From: Arabidopsis thaliana
Lineage: Eukaryota; Streptophyta; Magnoliopsida; Brassicales; Brassicaceae
NCBI RefSeq assembly: GCF_000001735.4
Contig: NC_003075.7
Coordinates: 7,255,001 to 7,319,000, forward strand
Length of the DNA stretch: 64,000 bases
Direction of reading: 5' to 3'
The notes below the pieces were generated by a model that was given only the letters and a program-made list of their open reading frames with translations, was not told the origin of the DNA and made no database searches. Position numbers and translations under genes: made by a program. This document shows positions 23,076-33,989 of this stretch, in pieces (the stretch's first letter is position 1; the number at the start of each line of letters is the position of its first letter).

Positions 23076-23544
23076 AGAAGATCAAAAGCTTCATATATAG
23101 AAGAGGTGATTACGGAAGATCAGAGTCCGTGCTCATCTTGGTATTCTTTGTTTGATGGAAGCTTTAAAAGATTGAAGAAAAGGATGGAAACAAATATGTT
23201 GAAATAGCTGAAGTGATTTGTGCTGTATTATCCAAAGAGTTGAAATTTGCAGAAGGACTTCATGTGAGAGGTGAAACAAATCACATTGAAGAAGACGCAT
23301 AAGGAATCATCATTTAATTTCAGCAACAGCTTGATGTGAAAGGGTATTAAAAATTTCAATCCTCTTCTCTAACTGTGTTAAGCCCTTAAAAACAACAAAT
23401 TACATTCAATTTCTTGAACTAGTTAAAGAGCGTGCGTGACACAAAATTAGAATTTCTAACTTCTATTGGAAACCTTAATACTCAAAATTACATGAAATTT
23501 CCTTACATAAAACCCTAATTTCAATCTTTTTTTGCAGTCATCAA
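23076..23544. repeat. Duplicated 3' flank of RING copy 5
   Basis: Contains gag-fossil scraps and a flank shared with 25.86-26.03 kb: gttgaaatagctgaagt, gtattatccaaagagttgaaa, agaaggacttcatgtgagaggtgaaac, aatttcagcaacagcttgatg. Non-coding. Confidence 0.65.
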
Positions 23545-24161
23545 TCAATCGTAGAGCTCAGTCCGACAAAGGGGACAAGTGTTCTTACGCTTGAGCCACT
23601 CTAAAAGACAGCCATTGTGGAAGACATGAGAACAAGTCATGCGTGTGATGTCCCTAGGTTTAGGACCGGAGACTAGACTCTCGAGACAGATGGAACACGG
23701 CTCTGTTTCCATCTTCAAACTCTTCAATTCCTCTGTTTTTATTCTCCCTAGCAGAACCATCCTCAATGATCTCTCGTTGTCTGACGTAACGGAGACGGTC
23801 AGGTAAGTAACTGTAGCGTCCACGGTCAAGGTAAAGCCGTTGCGCCCAAAACCTAAGTCTATTGCAGCCGTTGAGATCTCTGTGGCTAAGTCATCGCACA
23901 AGTAACTCCAAAAGGGGTATCCGACTAATCGATCGTGGAGAAGCGTTCGGATGTGGTCGTGACTAGAACTACAGAGATTGATATTGATGAGAAAAGGTTC
24001 TGAAACCTGAGTCCGGCGGGTTTGGCGACCGGTTGTTTGGTCTTCAATGATCTCTTCAGATATGTTTTCGACGCTTATGATGACTGGTTTAAGTTTGAGT
24101 TTGGTTCTGATGGAGAGAGTCCCCTTCCACTGACGTGAACTTCCATTTCAAGAGAAGTCAT
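23545..24161 (-). pseudogene. RING-H2 gene with disrupted N-terminus (array copy 5)
   Basis: The C-terminal 118 codons are open (CDDLATEISTAAIDLGFGRN ... CSICLESL ... MTCSHVFHNGC ... TCPLCRTELYD) with a complete RING-H2 of eight ligands. Upstream, the homologous N-terminal part (IISVENISEEIIEDQTTGRQ, SSSHDHIRTLLHDRL) lies in another frame, with a shift near 23.91 kb. The family ATG at 24161 is in a third frame, so at least two frame changes separate start from RING. A shorter protein could begin at an internal codon near 23.9 kb, which may be why such a locus could be annotated as a small RING gene. I call it a pseudogene with a possibly still translatable RING tail. Confidence 0.7.
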
Positions 24162-24806
24162 GTTTTGAAACGAACAGAGAAAATCCCAAAGAAAACAAAA
24201 TCAGAGGAGATTCACACAAAGAAGAAGTCGAAAATCGTAATGAGAGCAAACTGAGAGAAAATTGAGAGAGAAGAGAGAATTGTGAATAGCTTTAGTTAGG
24301 GTTACGTAGTGACAGAGATATATAAAGCGTGTTCACGAAGAAATTTCCTTTTTTTATATATGGGCTTTTAATTTGGGTCGACAATTTAACTTGGGCTTTT
24401 AGTCCTGATGGATTATGGGATGAGATGCATAATCTTGTTTATGGCTAATTAGGAGAAGTTTGGTTCTTAATTATGTGGTGTGGTTTTGTTTAAATATGCT
24501 TGGTTCAATTCCGGTTAACCTTTGGTTAACTGTTTTGTCTCTTCCTGTTTTGTTCTGTGACGTTACTGTAATTTCACTGATAATGCAAAACAGAGAGACG
24601 TCGTTTGTTTGCAGTGATGGCTCTGGCTTTTACGGAAACTTCAGTACTCTTTTCGTTTAATTTCATTGTAATTCTTCTCATATAATAGACCTGTGTATGT
24701 TCTAGCTTATGATAGAGCACTGTAAGACAATTTACGTTTTTTGTTTTAGTATTTTTTTTTGTGCACAGAAGTTGTTCGACGAAATGACTGTTAGACAGCT
24801 ACTGGT
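24162..24806. promoter_or_regulatory. Promoter of RING copy 5 and start of the second duplicated segment
   Basis: TTAGGGTT at 24296-24303 and agatatataaa at 24317-24326 form the family promoter for the minus-strand copy 5. From about 24450 to 24600 the sequence matches 10815-10945 and leads into the second gag fossil. Confidence 0.55.
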
Positions 24807-25757
24807 ATGATACAAGTTGTAGACAAATACTATATGACTACTTCTTTAGCTAGGAGGTTTTACTTGAGAGAAAAGTTGCATAGTTTTAGAATGGGCGAAA
24901 GCAAGTCTGTTATGGAGAACGTTGATGAGTTTCAGTGGTTGATTGATGAACTAAGTAATGCTAAAGTAGAGATATTTGATGAAGATCAGGCTATATATTT
25001 GATGATTTCTTTGCCAGAACAGATTGAAAAGTTTGATGGGAGAGGTGATTACATTTTGGGGAAGACGAAGATCCTTGCTCGTTTTGAGATTCTTGATGTG
25101 ATTGATGCTTTAAAGATTGAGGAGGATGAGAACAAATCTGTTGGAACAGATGAAGGTAAGAGTCATTGTGTAGCTTTGAGTCTAGATCTAGAAGAGAAGA
25201 AGAGAAAGGCAATGAGCATGATTGTTCAGAGCGTAGAAAATCAGAATCTGCGAAAGAAACTTATGAAGGAGAAGACAGCTGCTGGTATGTTATATGTTCT
25301 CGACAAACTCTACATTACTAGCTAGATCTGCTGGTAGTGTAGAGTGTAGGACTGGCAGGACTTACCTACAATATAAGCTGTGTAGTTTTAGGATATATGA
25401 AAGCCAGTCTGTTGAGGAAAACATCGATGAGTTTGAGAGATTAGTTGAAGACGAAAGCGATACGTTTGCTGATTTCTTTACCAAATTAATTTGATGACCT
25501 TACGCTAGACGAAGTGATTTGTGCTGTACTATCCAAAGAGTTCCAAAGGATATAAAGAAACTGCAGAGGAACTTCATGTGAGACGCAGGTCTGTTAGTAG
25601 AGATAGGTCAAAATCCAAAGGAGAGAAAGGGGCTTGCTGGATTTGTGGGGAAGATGGCCACTACAAAAACGACTGTCCATCTAGGAACTCTGAGAAGCCG
25701 AAGGAACATGCTTATAAAGCACAAGAAGCATCTGTTCCAAGAAGGAATAATGCTTGA
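24807..25757 (+). mobile_element. Ty1/copia-type gag fossil with zinc knuckle
   Basis: Gag-like region with UBN2-type helices (KYYMTTSLARRFYLREKLHS, NVDEFQWLIDEL), a partly repeated second set of similar segments, and at its right end a CCHC zinc knuckle, CWICGEDGHYKNDCP (about 25637-25680). No protease, integrase, reverse transcriptase or LTR is present nearby. Broken, with a few interruptions, and internally rearranged. It is the longest of the gag pieces associated with the RING genes. Confidence 0.75.
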
Positions 25758-26307
25758 GCATTTTAGGAAGAATTATACTTTGTGGGAAGTGCCAATGTAT
25801 GTATCTCTGTAAGTGTCAATATTTCGTAACTTTGATTGGTGACTAGCAAATATGTTGAAGTAGCTGAAGTATTATCCAAAGAGTTGAAATTGCATAAGGA
25901 TATTATAAAGACACACTGCAGAAGGACTTCATGTGAGAGGTGAAACAATCACATTGAAGAAGACACATATGAATCATGATTTAATTTCAGCAACAGCTTG
26001 ATGAAGGGTTTTGGTTATTTTGTTAAGAATTTAAGAGTTGCAACTTGCAAGTGAATAACTTAAAACCGACAAAGTTTGTAGTTTTTTGTTGTGATTAAAA
26101 ACTTCTCTAATTGAGTAAAACTCTTAAAAACAACAAATTACATTCAATTTCTTCAGCGTGTGTGACACAAAATTAGAATTTTTTTCTATCGAAAACCCTA
26201 ATTTCAATCTTTTTCTAACTTCTAATGGAAACCATAATTTCAACCTTAATACGAAAATTACATGAAATTTTCATACATAAAACCCTAATATCAATCTTTG
26301 GTTCCAG
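25758..26307. repeat. Duplicated 3' flank of RING copy 6
   Basis: Non-coding. Shares long blocks with 23.17-23.45 kb (aagtattatccaaagagttgaaa, gcagaaggacttcatgtgag, aatttcagcaacagcttgatg) and the gtcaatatttcgtaactttg word with 13.61 kb. Confidence 0.6.
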
Positions 26308-26919
26308 TCATCGATCGTAGAGCTCCGTCCGACACAGGGGACAAGTGTTTTTACGCATGAACCACTCCAAGAGACAGGGATTGTGGAAGACATGAGAACA
26401 AGTCATGCGTGTGAGGTCGCTAGGTTTTGGACCGGAGACTAGATTCTCAAGACAGATTGAACAAGACTCTGTTTCCATCTTCAAACTCTTCAATTCCTCT
26501 GCTTTTATCCTTCCTAGTAGAACTATCCTCAAAGATTTCTTGTTGTTTGACGTTACCGAGACAGTCCGGTAAGTAACTGTGACGACCACGGTGATGGTAA
26601 AACCGTTTCGTCCAAAACCTAAGTCGATAGCCGCCGTTGAGATCTCTGAGGCTAGGTCATCACACAACCAATGGTGGCTAGCGAATCGGGTACGGAGAAG
26701 TGATCGGATGTGGTCGTGACTAGAACTACTGAGATTGATAGTGTCGAGACAAGATAGAGTAGCCGGAGTGGACCGGCGGGTTTGGTGATCGGTTGTTTGG
26801 TTTACAAAGATCTCTTCAGATTTGGTATCGATCTCAACGATGACTGAGTTTGCATGTGATGGAGAAGAGAGTTTCCTTTGAAGATTGGTGAAGCGAAATT
26901 CCACTTTGCGAGAATTCAT
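26308..26919 (-). CDS. Small RING-H2 finger protein (array copy 6)
   Basis: A single-exon gene of 203 codons from ATG 26919 (MNSRKVEFRFTNLQRKL). The N-terminal unknown domain reads NSVIVEIDTKSEEIFVNQTT, SSSHDHIRSLLRTRF, CDDLASEISTAAIDLGFGRN, GFTITVVVTVTYRTVSV. A complete C3H2C3 RING starts at residue 153 (CSICLENL, MTCSHVFHNPCLLEW, TCPLC). It ends RTELYDR like the other copies. Probable E3 ubiquitin ligase. Its upstream block is the best-preserved promoter of the array. It is more similar to copies 5 and 7 than to 1 and 3, so the array has two subgroups. Confidence 0.87.
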   Translation of the reverse strand: MNSRKVEFRFTNLQRKLSSPSHANSVIVEIDTKSEEIFVNQTTDHQTRRSTPATLSCLDTINLSSSSHDHIRSLLRTRFASHHWLCDDLASEISTAAIDLGFGRNGFTITVVVTVTYRTVSVTSNNKKSLRIVLLGRIKAEELKSLKMETESCSICLENLVSGPKPSDLTRMTCSHVFHNPCLLEWFMRKNTCPLCRTELYDR

Positions 26920-27186
26920 GTTTTGAAACGGAAAGAGAAACAGAGAAGTAGAAGAAGAAGACTTGGCAAATCGTAGTGACTAGCGAGAGCAAATTGAGAG
27001 AGGAGAGAATTTGTGAAGCTTTAGGGTTACGTAGTGAGGATATATATACGCGTCTTCAACGTTCAGATATTTTAGGTTCTAGTTTCCTTTTTTTCTCTGT
27101 CACCTAACAATTTCCTTTTTTTTTAAGAAGTTTCCTTTTTTCCTTTTTAACAGTTTTATTTGTAGAGTTTGATTTGAAGGGGTTTT
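26920..27186 (-). promoter_or_regulatory. Promoter/5' UTR of RING copy 6
   Basis: TTAGGGTT (telo-box in minus orientation AACCCTAA) at 27021-27028 next to TACGTA, with a TATA run at 27040-27048, about 100-125 bp before the start codon; CT-rich leader between. Order and spacing match copy 3. Confidence 0.6.
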
Positions 27187-28018
27187 GGTTATTACTTATT
27201 AGTTTAAGACTTAGCAATAATTATTGGTAAGTTTTTAGTGGGTTCTTAAATTAATTTGAGAATAAAATTAAATGCTAAAGGATGTATTAACTTAAGAGGG
27301 CCTCTTATACAAGAGGCGAAAAATGATGGTAAGAGACGATGATGTGGCAAACTATGTGTGGGCCATGGGAAAATACAAACTTCATTCTACGAAGACTAAT
27401 ATCTTAAGATGTGCAATGAAAACAAATCAAAATCCTTGAAAGGCTTAAAGCCACAGAAAAGTAAATCAAACTAGTTTCAATACCTCTATGTCAAGAACTC
27501 AATGCAATCCAGAGACTTAAAAATCATACTTTTGTTGGCGACTTGATTAGATTCTGCTGGGATAATAAGCTCTGACTGCAAATTGAGGACGAATACTTTA
27601 TTGAGCAACACATGTACTTCCAAATTGTATTATAGCCATATTTAGCTCAATACACTCCCTGTAACACAATATAAGTAGGTCTCAGCCTCAAAGTCTAGCT
27701 TTTTAACTCTAAAAATGCAGAAAGCAATCATTTTTTTCTCAAAAATTTGTTTTGATTATGAACTCTTAAATACCAATTATGAATCTCTTTTATATCTTTG
27801 TGTCAATACACCAAACACCACCAATTACTTCATCGCATATATTCCTTCTCTCCACAAAACCACACATAAACCAAAATCATATCTTTTTTTTTTTAAGAAT
27901 CCTAACTTAATATACTATCATTGAGGATGACTAAACTTAAAAATCTTACCCAAACTCTTAACTACCAAATTTTCAAAATCTATTCCTAAATTATTGCTAA
28001 GAGCCATTGTTAATAACC
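27187..28018. mobile_element. Candidate TIR element (832 bp) between RING copies 6 and 7
   Basis: Ends form an inverted repeat: ggttatta at 27187-27194 against taataacc at 28011-28018, with a second matching pair inside, ttagcaataa at 27211-27220 against ttattgctaa at 27991-28000. Near the left end lies a perfect 7-bp hairpin, gcctctt-atac-aagaggc (27300-27317). No transposase is encoded; the 69-codon ORF inside is low-complexity. Superfamily unknown. Confidence 0.45.
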
Positions 28019-28213
28019 TCCCATTAATGATGGTCCAATGATCTTATTTAAAACCCTTAAAAGCACAAAATTACATTCAATTTCTGGAAGCACAGAGCGA
28101 ATGAAACAAAATTAGATTTGAAACCTTAATAAACAAAATCACATAAAATTTCCCCAATATAGAGCGTACGTGTGACACAAGTTATGCAATCAGTAGATGA
28201 AACCCTAATACTT

Positions 28214-28739
28214 TCAATTCTTAGAACAAGTCATGCGTGGGAGATCGCTAGGTTTCGGACTGGAGAGATCGTGGAAACAGATGGAACACGACTCTGTTTC
28301 CATGTTCGAACTCTTTAATTCCTCTGCTTTTATCCTCTCTAGTAGAACCATTCTCAATGATTTCTGTGTCGTTTGAAGTAACGGAGACGGTCCGGTTAGT
28401 AACTGTGACGACCACGGTGAAGGTAAAGCCGTTTCGTCCAAAACCTAAGTTGATTGCCTCCGTCGCGATCTCTGGGGCTAAGATATCACACAAAAAATGG
28501 TAGCTAACGAACCGACTACGGAGAAGTGATCGGATGTGGTGGTGACTAGAACTACAGAGATTGATAGTATCGAAAAAAGATGGTGAAGCCGGAGTGGACC
28601 GGCTGGTTTGGTGACCGGTTGTTGGGTTTACAAAGATCTCTTCAGATTTGGTTTCGATGAAAACGAGAACTGAGTTTGGTTGTGATGGAGAGAGTTTCCT
28701 TTGGTTGATGAAGCGTAATTCCACTTTGCAATATTTCAT
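28214..28739 (-). pseudogene. RING-H2 gene pseudogene (array copy 7)
   Basis: Starts at the family ATG at 28739 (MKYCKVELRFINQRKL) and follows the N-terminal domain through FGRNGFTFTVVVTVTNRTVS. A frameshift near 28.37 kb moves the rest (SLRMVLLERIKAEELKSSNM, CSIC) to another frame. The RING stops after PRMTCS, so the His pair and final cysteines are lost. The upstream TTAGGGTT (28846-28853) is kept but the TATA run is gone. A dead host gene copy. Confidence 0.8.
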
Positions 28740-29644
28740 GTTTTGAAACGAAAAGAAAAACAGAGAAGAGATTCAAACAGAGAAGAAGACGACTTCGCAA
28801 ATCGTAATGAGAGAAAATTGAGAGAGAAGAGAATTGTGAATAGCTTTAGGGTTACGTAGTATAGTCACATATTTCAGGTTCTAGTGTCCTTTTTTCTTGT
28901 CATCAAACAAATTTCCTTTTCTTTAAGAAGTTTCCTTTTTTCCATGTGTTTTGGGTCGATAATTTACTAAATATTGGAGACAATGTTAATTCCAGGTGGA
29001 TATATGTTACTTATTTCTTTTAACTGATTCTCGATTAATTTTAAGAGTAGTACGTAAAATAGATCTTTATATTTTTGGCAACCGATATTAATTAGAATTC
29101 AAAATAGTTAATCCCAAAAAATATTGTTTACATATATGGTATAATACGGTTTGATACGAATCTTTCGTGCTAAATTATCTACTTTTACATTTGCACTATG
29201 AAAAATTAAAAATAAAGAAAAGTTTGTGCATTTTTCTGCAATTATTCCAAATATATTAAAAATATGGGTAATTCGGTTGGGAAAGACAGATCAATAAAAT
29301 GAAAGAAATTATATCAAAATCCAAATATTCTTGGAAATTGATTCATACCGAAATCTAATCAAAACATATGTGAAAATAGATGTTGATGAGTCACATGATG
29401 ACCATTAATTATTACATACTTTACGTCGTTAACTGAGAATGACTGCTACAATCACGGACCATTCACGGCGTCAACGTTGACAGGCAGTTGATATAGGAGA
29501 CTCTGTTATCTCGCCGTTATATAATTCCTATCGAAAATCAGAGCAAAAAAAAATAAAAAAGATTAATTGCAAAGTTGTTCGTGAAGAGCAAAAGCGAAAT
29601 TAAATACATAAATTCGATCGGATGTTGAAAATCTCCGATCGGCG
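28740..29644 (+). promoter_or_regulatory. RING copy 7 upstream and promoter of the maspardin-like gene
   Basis: The left 130 bp are the decayed promoter of RING copy 7. The rest is AT-rich. A TATA-like ttatataattc at about 29516-29526 lies some 125 bp before the start codon of the next gene. An upstream ORF starts at 29622 and overlaps that start codon. Confidence 0.5.
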
Positions 29645-29648
29645 ATGA
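29622..29648 (+). promoter_or_regulatory. uORF (8 codons) overlapping the main start by ATGA
   Basis: ATG at 29622 encodes MLKISDRR and stops at TGA 29646-29648. The main start ATG is 29645-29647, so stop and start overlap as ATGA. This arrangement can make main-ORF translation depend on leaky scanning or reinitiation. Presence in the mRNA depends on the true transcription start, which cannot be read here. Confidence 0.6.
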
Positions 29649-32348
29649 AAGGCGTCTCTTCGACGCCCGGAGATTACGTCTACTTTAAATCTCAGGTTCC
29701 TCTTCACAAGATTCCCGTATGTTTCTTCTTCCTCTCTCTCTCTTTGACTTTTGATGAATTTTCGATTCTGCATTCTATTCGGCTACTAAATTAGGTTTAA
29801 TCTCGAGCTTTTGAGGTTTTGATTTTTGTTTTTTTTTTTGTTGATTTTCGATTAATCTCATGTGGGTTTTAATCGTTTGGGTTTATGCAGAATTTTTTGT
29901 GTGAGTAGTTCTATCGTAAATGGGTTTATCCTGCTGAGTTTGGGTTCAAATTTTATGCTTAGAATTTTAATTTTTGGGTTCTTGTCTAAAAGCAAGAACT
30001 TGGTAGTCTTTAGTTTAGTGATGGGTATTCTCCATTTTTGATCTTTTTAACTTCTGTAGATTCTTTTAGTGTTGCTTTTGATTTGATCTATGAGTAGCCT
30101 GTGACACACTTAGTGATTTGTCTTTGTTTATGTTCGCATATTTAGTTCTTAGCTCTACTAATCCCAAGCAACTATTGAATGGCTCTATAGATGTAATGTT
30201 TGTTCGGGTTGTGTTGCTTAGAGTTTGGAAAACTGTGATTTGTTAAGCATTTGTACATGTATGTCCACTGTTTCAAGCTTCGGAATGAAAGATTTCATTT
30301 TTTTTGTTTTTTCTTGGAATGTCATTTGCTCAGAGCATAAACAATCTTATAAATATCTAGCTTTATGTGCATGCTAACTGCAGATTGGGACAAAGCAATG
30401 GCGTTACTATGACTTTGGTCCAAAGACTGTTCCTCCGCTCATATGTATTCCTGGAATTGCAGGAACTGCAGATGTTTACTATAAACAGATTATGGCACTC
30501 TCTATGAAGGTTTGTCAAGTTCTAGTCTTTCAACAGTTATCTGCAAACAATCTTTTCTTAATCACAGGTAGCTTTAAACATTTGTTAGGATATGGTAACT
30601 TAGATGCTTATGTGTTGATGTGATCCTTGGGGACTGATTAGATATCTCCAAAAATGTTGAACTTATGTTGTTAAATCTGCAATTCCAGGGTTATCGGGTA
30701 ATCTCAGTTGATATTCCACGGGTTTGGAATTATCATGAGTGGATTCAAGCATTTGAGAAGTTCTTGGACACCATTGATGTTCATCACGTAAGATCTCTTT
30801 AAGTTACAAATCACCATCTAAGTTCCTAAATTTTTTTATTGGTGCGGAAATATATGGCATTGTAAGTGATTGTACTTGACCATTCTTAATAGGTGCATCT
30901 CTACGGTACTTCCCTTGGAGGCTTCTTAGCACAACTCTTTGCTCATCACCGTCCAAGGCGGGTTAAATCATTAGTTCTATCAAATACATATTTGGATACT
31001 CGTACTTTTGCTACTGCAATGCCATGGGCTCCTTTGTATGTCTCTCTTATACGATTATTCCTTCTTTATTTTTATTGTTTGTGCCTAAGTATTTGTACTG
31101 ACTCTCAACGCTTTTCGTGATGCTCTGTGCAGTGTCAGTTGGACCCCTTCTTTTTTGCTTAAACGATACGTCTTAACAGGAATTCGTGACGGACCTCATG
31201 AACCCTTTATAGCTGACTCTGTCGACTTTGCTGTTTCTCAGGTTGCTATCCTGATTATTTCATCTATGATATTTTCTTGAACGGATCTGAATAACATGTG
31301 GACAAGGAATTTTAGATAAACTTACCAGCTCGGTTTCTTTGGTTTACTCTGATTTAGGTGGAGACATTGTCGAAAGATGATTTGGCTTCCCGGTTAACTT
31401 TAACTGTGGATGCTGCTTCCGTGGGATCTCTACTACTCTCTGATTCTTCAGTTACTATAATGGATGTAGGTTTCGATTAGCTATATACGGGACTTTTCGT
31501 ATTATCAATGCAAGTAATTTTATCGTTGTCTAACAATGCTGTTATGTCTTCCAAATCAGACAAATGATTACTGCGCAATACCACAACATCTTAAAGATGA
31601 ACTAACAGAGAGGTATCCTGAAGCAAGGAGAGCTTACTTAAAGAGTGGAGGAGATTTCCCATTCCTATCACGGCCCGACGAAGTCAATTTGCATCTACAG
31701 GTACATATCTACTCAGTATCTAAAGCCAAATTTGAAGTATACATATACTCAGTTTCGACAGCCGAATTTATATACTCCTAAGGCTCTTTTCAAGAAATTA
31801 TGAACTTTTAAAGAAACTTGAAACTTCTCTACCTATTTTTTAGATTTCATACCGTTGAAGGGATTTTTTTTTCCAATCAAACCGGTTTTATTGCTTGGTA
31901 AAGGAACATCATGTTACTGCATCAAAACATTATATTCTTATGATGAATCTCACTCTTATGTTTTCAGCTACACTTAAGGCGGGTAGGAGTAGAACCACGA
32001 CCCGAAGTGGTTAAAAGCATTCCAAAAGGCGGCGCAGATGGCACAGACGGTAGCAGCCAGAGCAAGAAGAAGAGTGATGAGGAGAAGGACGACCGTAACA
32101 ACAATATGCCTCAAGACTCTGGAAGCTCATCTTCAGATCAATCACCGACATTTCCAGAAAGTTCCGGAAGCTCCAACGATCCGCCTTTACCCACAGACAC
32201 CATTCAGTTACTGAGTTCATCATTGAACAACCTCATATTAGTTCAACTCGCTGGTGAAGTTTATCAGTCTTGTGTGGTTTTCACATTGTGTTACTGTACA
32301 TTGGTTTTGGTTCACGGTGGTGGTTTTATCTCCAGACAATTGGTTTAG
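29645..32348 (+). CDS. Alpha/beta hydrolase, maspardin (SPG21)-like
   Basis: Eight exons: 29645-29716, 30384-30509, 30689-30787, 30893-31035, 31133-31241, 31358-31465, 31560-31700, 31968-32348; 392 residues, all GT-AG. The start reads [20 protein letters not shown]. Core features are the oxyanion-side strand [18 protein letters not shown] and the nucleophile elbow GTSLGG with Ser106 ([20 protein letters not shown]), then [14 protein letters not shown]. The order matches plant homologues of human maspardin, a cytosolic/endosomal alpha/beta-hydrolase-fold protein of unclear catalytic activity. In animal maspardin the usual catalytic triad is thought to be incomplete, so hydrolysis should not be assumed. 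The C-terminal region is a low-complexity Ser/Asp/Asn-rich linker followed by a hydrophobic, membrane-like tail ([20 protein letters not shown]). Remembered as At4g12230. Confidence 0.9.
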
Positions 32349-32894
32349 TGTTCTTTATTTATTTATTACCTCTTTTGTTGTTTAAATCTTTTTACTTTTG
32401 GGTTTCTTTGATCTGTTTTGGTTTCTCTTGACTTTTTGTATAAGTTTGTAAGACAAAGCAAGAGTTCTCTGTATGTTTCAAGTTATTACACTTTTGGAAG
32501 AAAACTTTGGTTGGGTTTTGGGATTAAACCAATGTGCTTTCTATTATTTACACATTTTGCTCTTTTAAAATTTAGTCGCTCATTATTTATTTGTTTTTAT
32601 CTTTTACTGTATTCAAAACAATAACAGTAATAACCTAATGCAGTAGAAATTTGATAATTTTCTATGAACAGTGGTGTGTTTTGTTCCCTAATAAAGTTAA
32701 GGAAGAAAATTGTAACATTTACAAAGTTCAGGGTTATAGGTGTTATATTTTGTATTTCAATTCGTCTTCTTCTTTGCTCCAGATTGAACTTACATGAGAA
32801 TCGCCGAACTCTAATCGGATCCGGGTCGGGTATGTAATGTAAACCGGGTTTTTTGAAGCCCCCATCTTCTCCGTCGATTTTAAAGATCCCGGCG
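32349..32894. other. 3' UTR of the maspardin-like gene and promoter of the NYN gene
   Basis: T-rich 3' UTR sequence to about 32640, then the short 5' region of the gene starting at 32895. No gene or repeat seen. Confidence 0.45.
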
Positions 32895-33989
32895 ATGTTT
32901 TCAAGATTTGTCCTAAAAAGTTGGAGACCTAAAACCCAAACCACATCTCTCAATTCAATCAAAGGTTTTAGCTTTAGCTCTAGCTCGATAAACCCTAAAC
33001 CCAAAATCCGAGTAGGGGTTTGGTGGGATCTAGACAACAAACCACCAGCCTCTTTCCCGCCTTACGACGCCGCCGTCAAGCTCCGAACCGCCGCGTCGTC
33101 TTTCGGAACCGTGAAGCTAATGATGGCGTATGCGAATCGTCACGCCTTTAGCTACGTTCCTTTAGAAGTTCGAGAACAGAGGAAAGATAGGAAATTGCTA
33201 AACAAATTAGAGAACAAAGGTTTAGTTAAACCACCGGAGCCTTACTTCTGCGGTGTTTGTGACCGGAGATTCTACACTAACGAGAAGCTAATTAATCATT
33301 TCAAGCAGATTCATGAGACAGAGAATCAGAAACGTATGAGACAGATTGAATCTTCGAAAGGACATCGAAGAGTGAGACTTGTGGCTAAGTATTCGATGAA
33401 GATTGAGAAGTATAAAAGAGCGGCGAGGAATGTTTTGACTCCGAAGGAAGGTTACGGTTTAGCTGATGAGCTGAAACGAGCTGGTTTTTGGGTGAAGATG
33501 GTTAGTGATAAGCCAGATGCTGCTGATAAGGCGTTGAAGGAACATTTGGTTGAAGTGATGGATAAGAGAGAAGTGGAGTGTGTTGTTTTAGTGTCTGATG
33601 ATTCTGATTTTGCGGGGATTTTGTGGGAAGCTAAGGAGAGGTGTTTGAGGACGGTTGTGATTGGAGATTCGAACGAAGGTGCGCTGAAGCGAGTAGCGGA
33701 TGTTGCGTATTCGTGGAAGGAAGTGACGATGGGGAAGGCGAAGAAGGAAGTTGAGAAAGTTGTGGGGAAGTGGAAGGATAGAGATGTGTTGAAGAAGTTG
33801 GAGTGGACTTATGATCCTGCTTTGGAGAAAGAGAGAGGTGGTTCTTGCGGTGTTTGGGATTACGAGTTTGATTATGATGATGAGATTGAGAATGGAACAG
33901 AGGTGGAACCTGTGGAGATTGGTGATGGTGTTGACTGGTGGAAGATCGATACTGAAGATGGTGTTGGATCTTCAAGAACTTGTCGATAA
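32895..33989 (+). CDS. NYN-domain protein with a C2H2 zinc finger
   Basis: Intronless, 364 codons; start ATG 32895 (MFSRFVLKSWRPKTQTTSLN), the first in frame. The first about 35 residues are basic, Ser-rich and almost without acidic residues, like an organellar targeting peptide. A NYN (PIN-like ribonuclease) fold is split around the finger. VGVWWDLDNKPP gives Asp45/Asp47, PDAADKALKEHL gives Asp208/Asp211, and VVLVSDDSDFAGIL gives Asp235/Asp236/Asp238, the expected metal-binding acids. Between them a single C2H2 finger (Cys119, Cys122, His135, His140; YFCGVCDRRFYTNEKLINHF) is inserted. The C-terminus is acidic (DYDDEIENGTEVEPVEIGDG). It is likely an RNA endonuclease, perhaps organellar; substrate unknown. 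Remembered as At4g12240, annotated only as a C2H2 protein. Confidence 0.88.
   Translation: MFSRFVLKSWRPKTQTTSLNSIKGFSFSSSSINPKPKIRVGVWWDLDNKPPASFPPYDAAVKLRTAASSFGTVKLMMAYANRHAFSYVPLEVREQRKDRKLLNKLENKGLVKPPEPYFCGVCDRRFYTNEKLINHFKQIHETENQKRMRQIESSKGHRRVRLVAKYSMKIEKYKRAARNVLTPKEGYGLADELKRAGFWVKMVSDKPDAADKALKEHLVEVMDKREVECVVLVSDDSDFAGILWEAKERCLRTVVIGDSNEGALKRVADVAYSWKEVTMGKAKKEVEKVVGKWKDRDVLKKLEWTYDPALEKERGGSCGVWDYEFDYDDEIENGTEVEPVEIGDGVDWWKIDTEDGVGSSRTCR

Noticed and set aside
20700-23100. Target-site duplication for LINE C
   Set aside because: Weak similarity between aaagtctccatata near 20798 and aaagcttcatata near 23085 is imperfect and does not sit exactly at both ends, so I did not call it.
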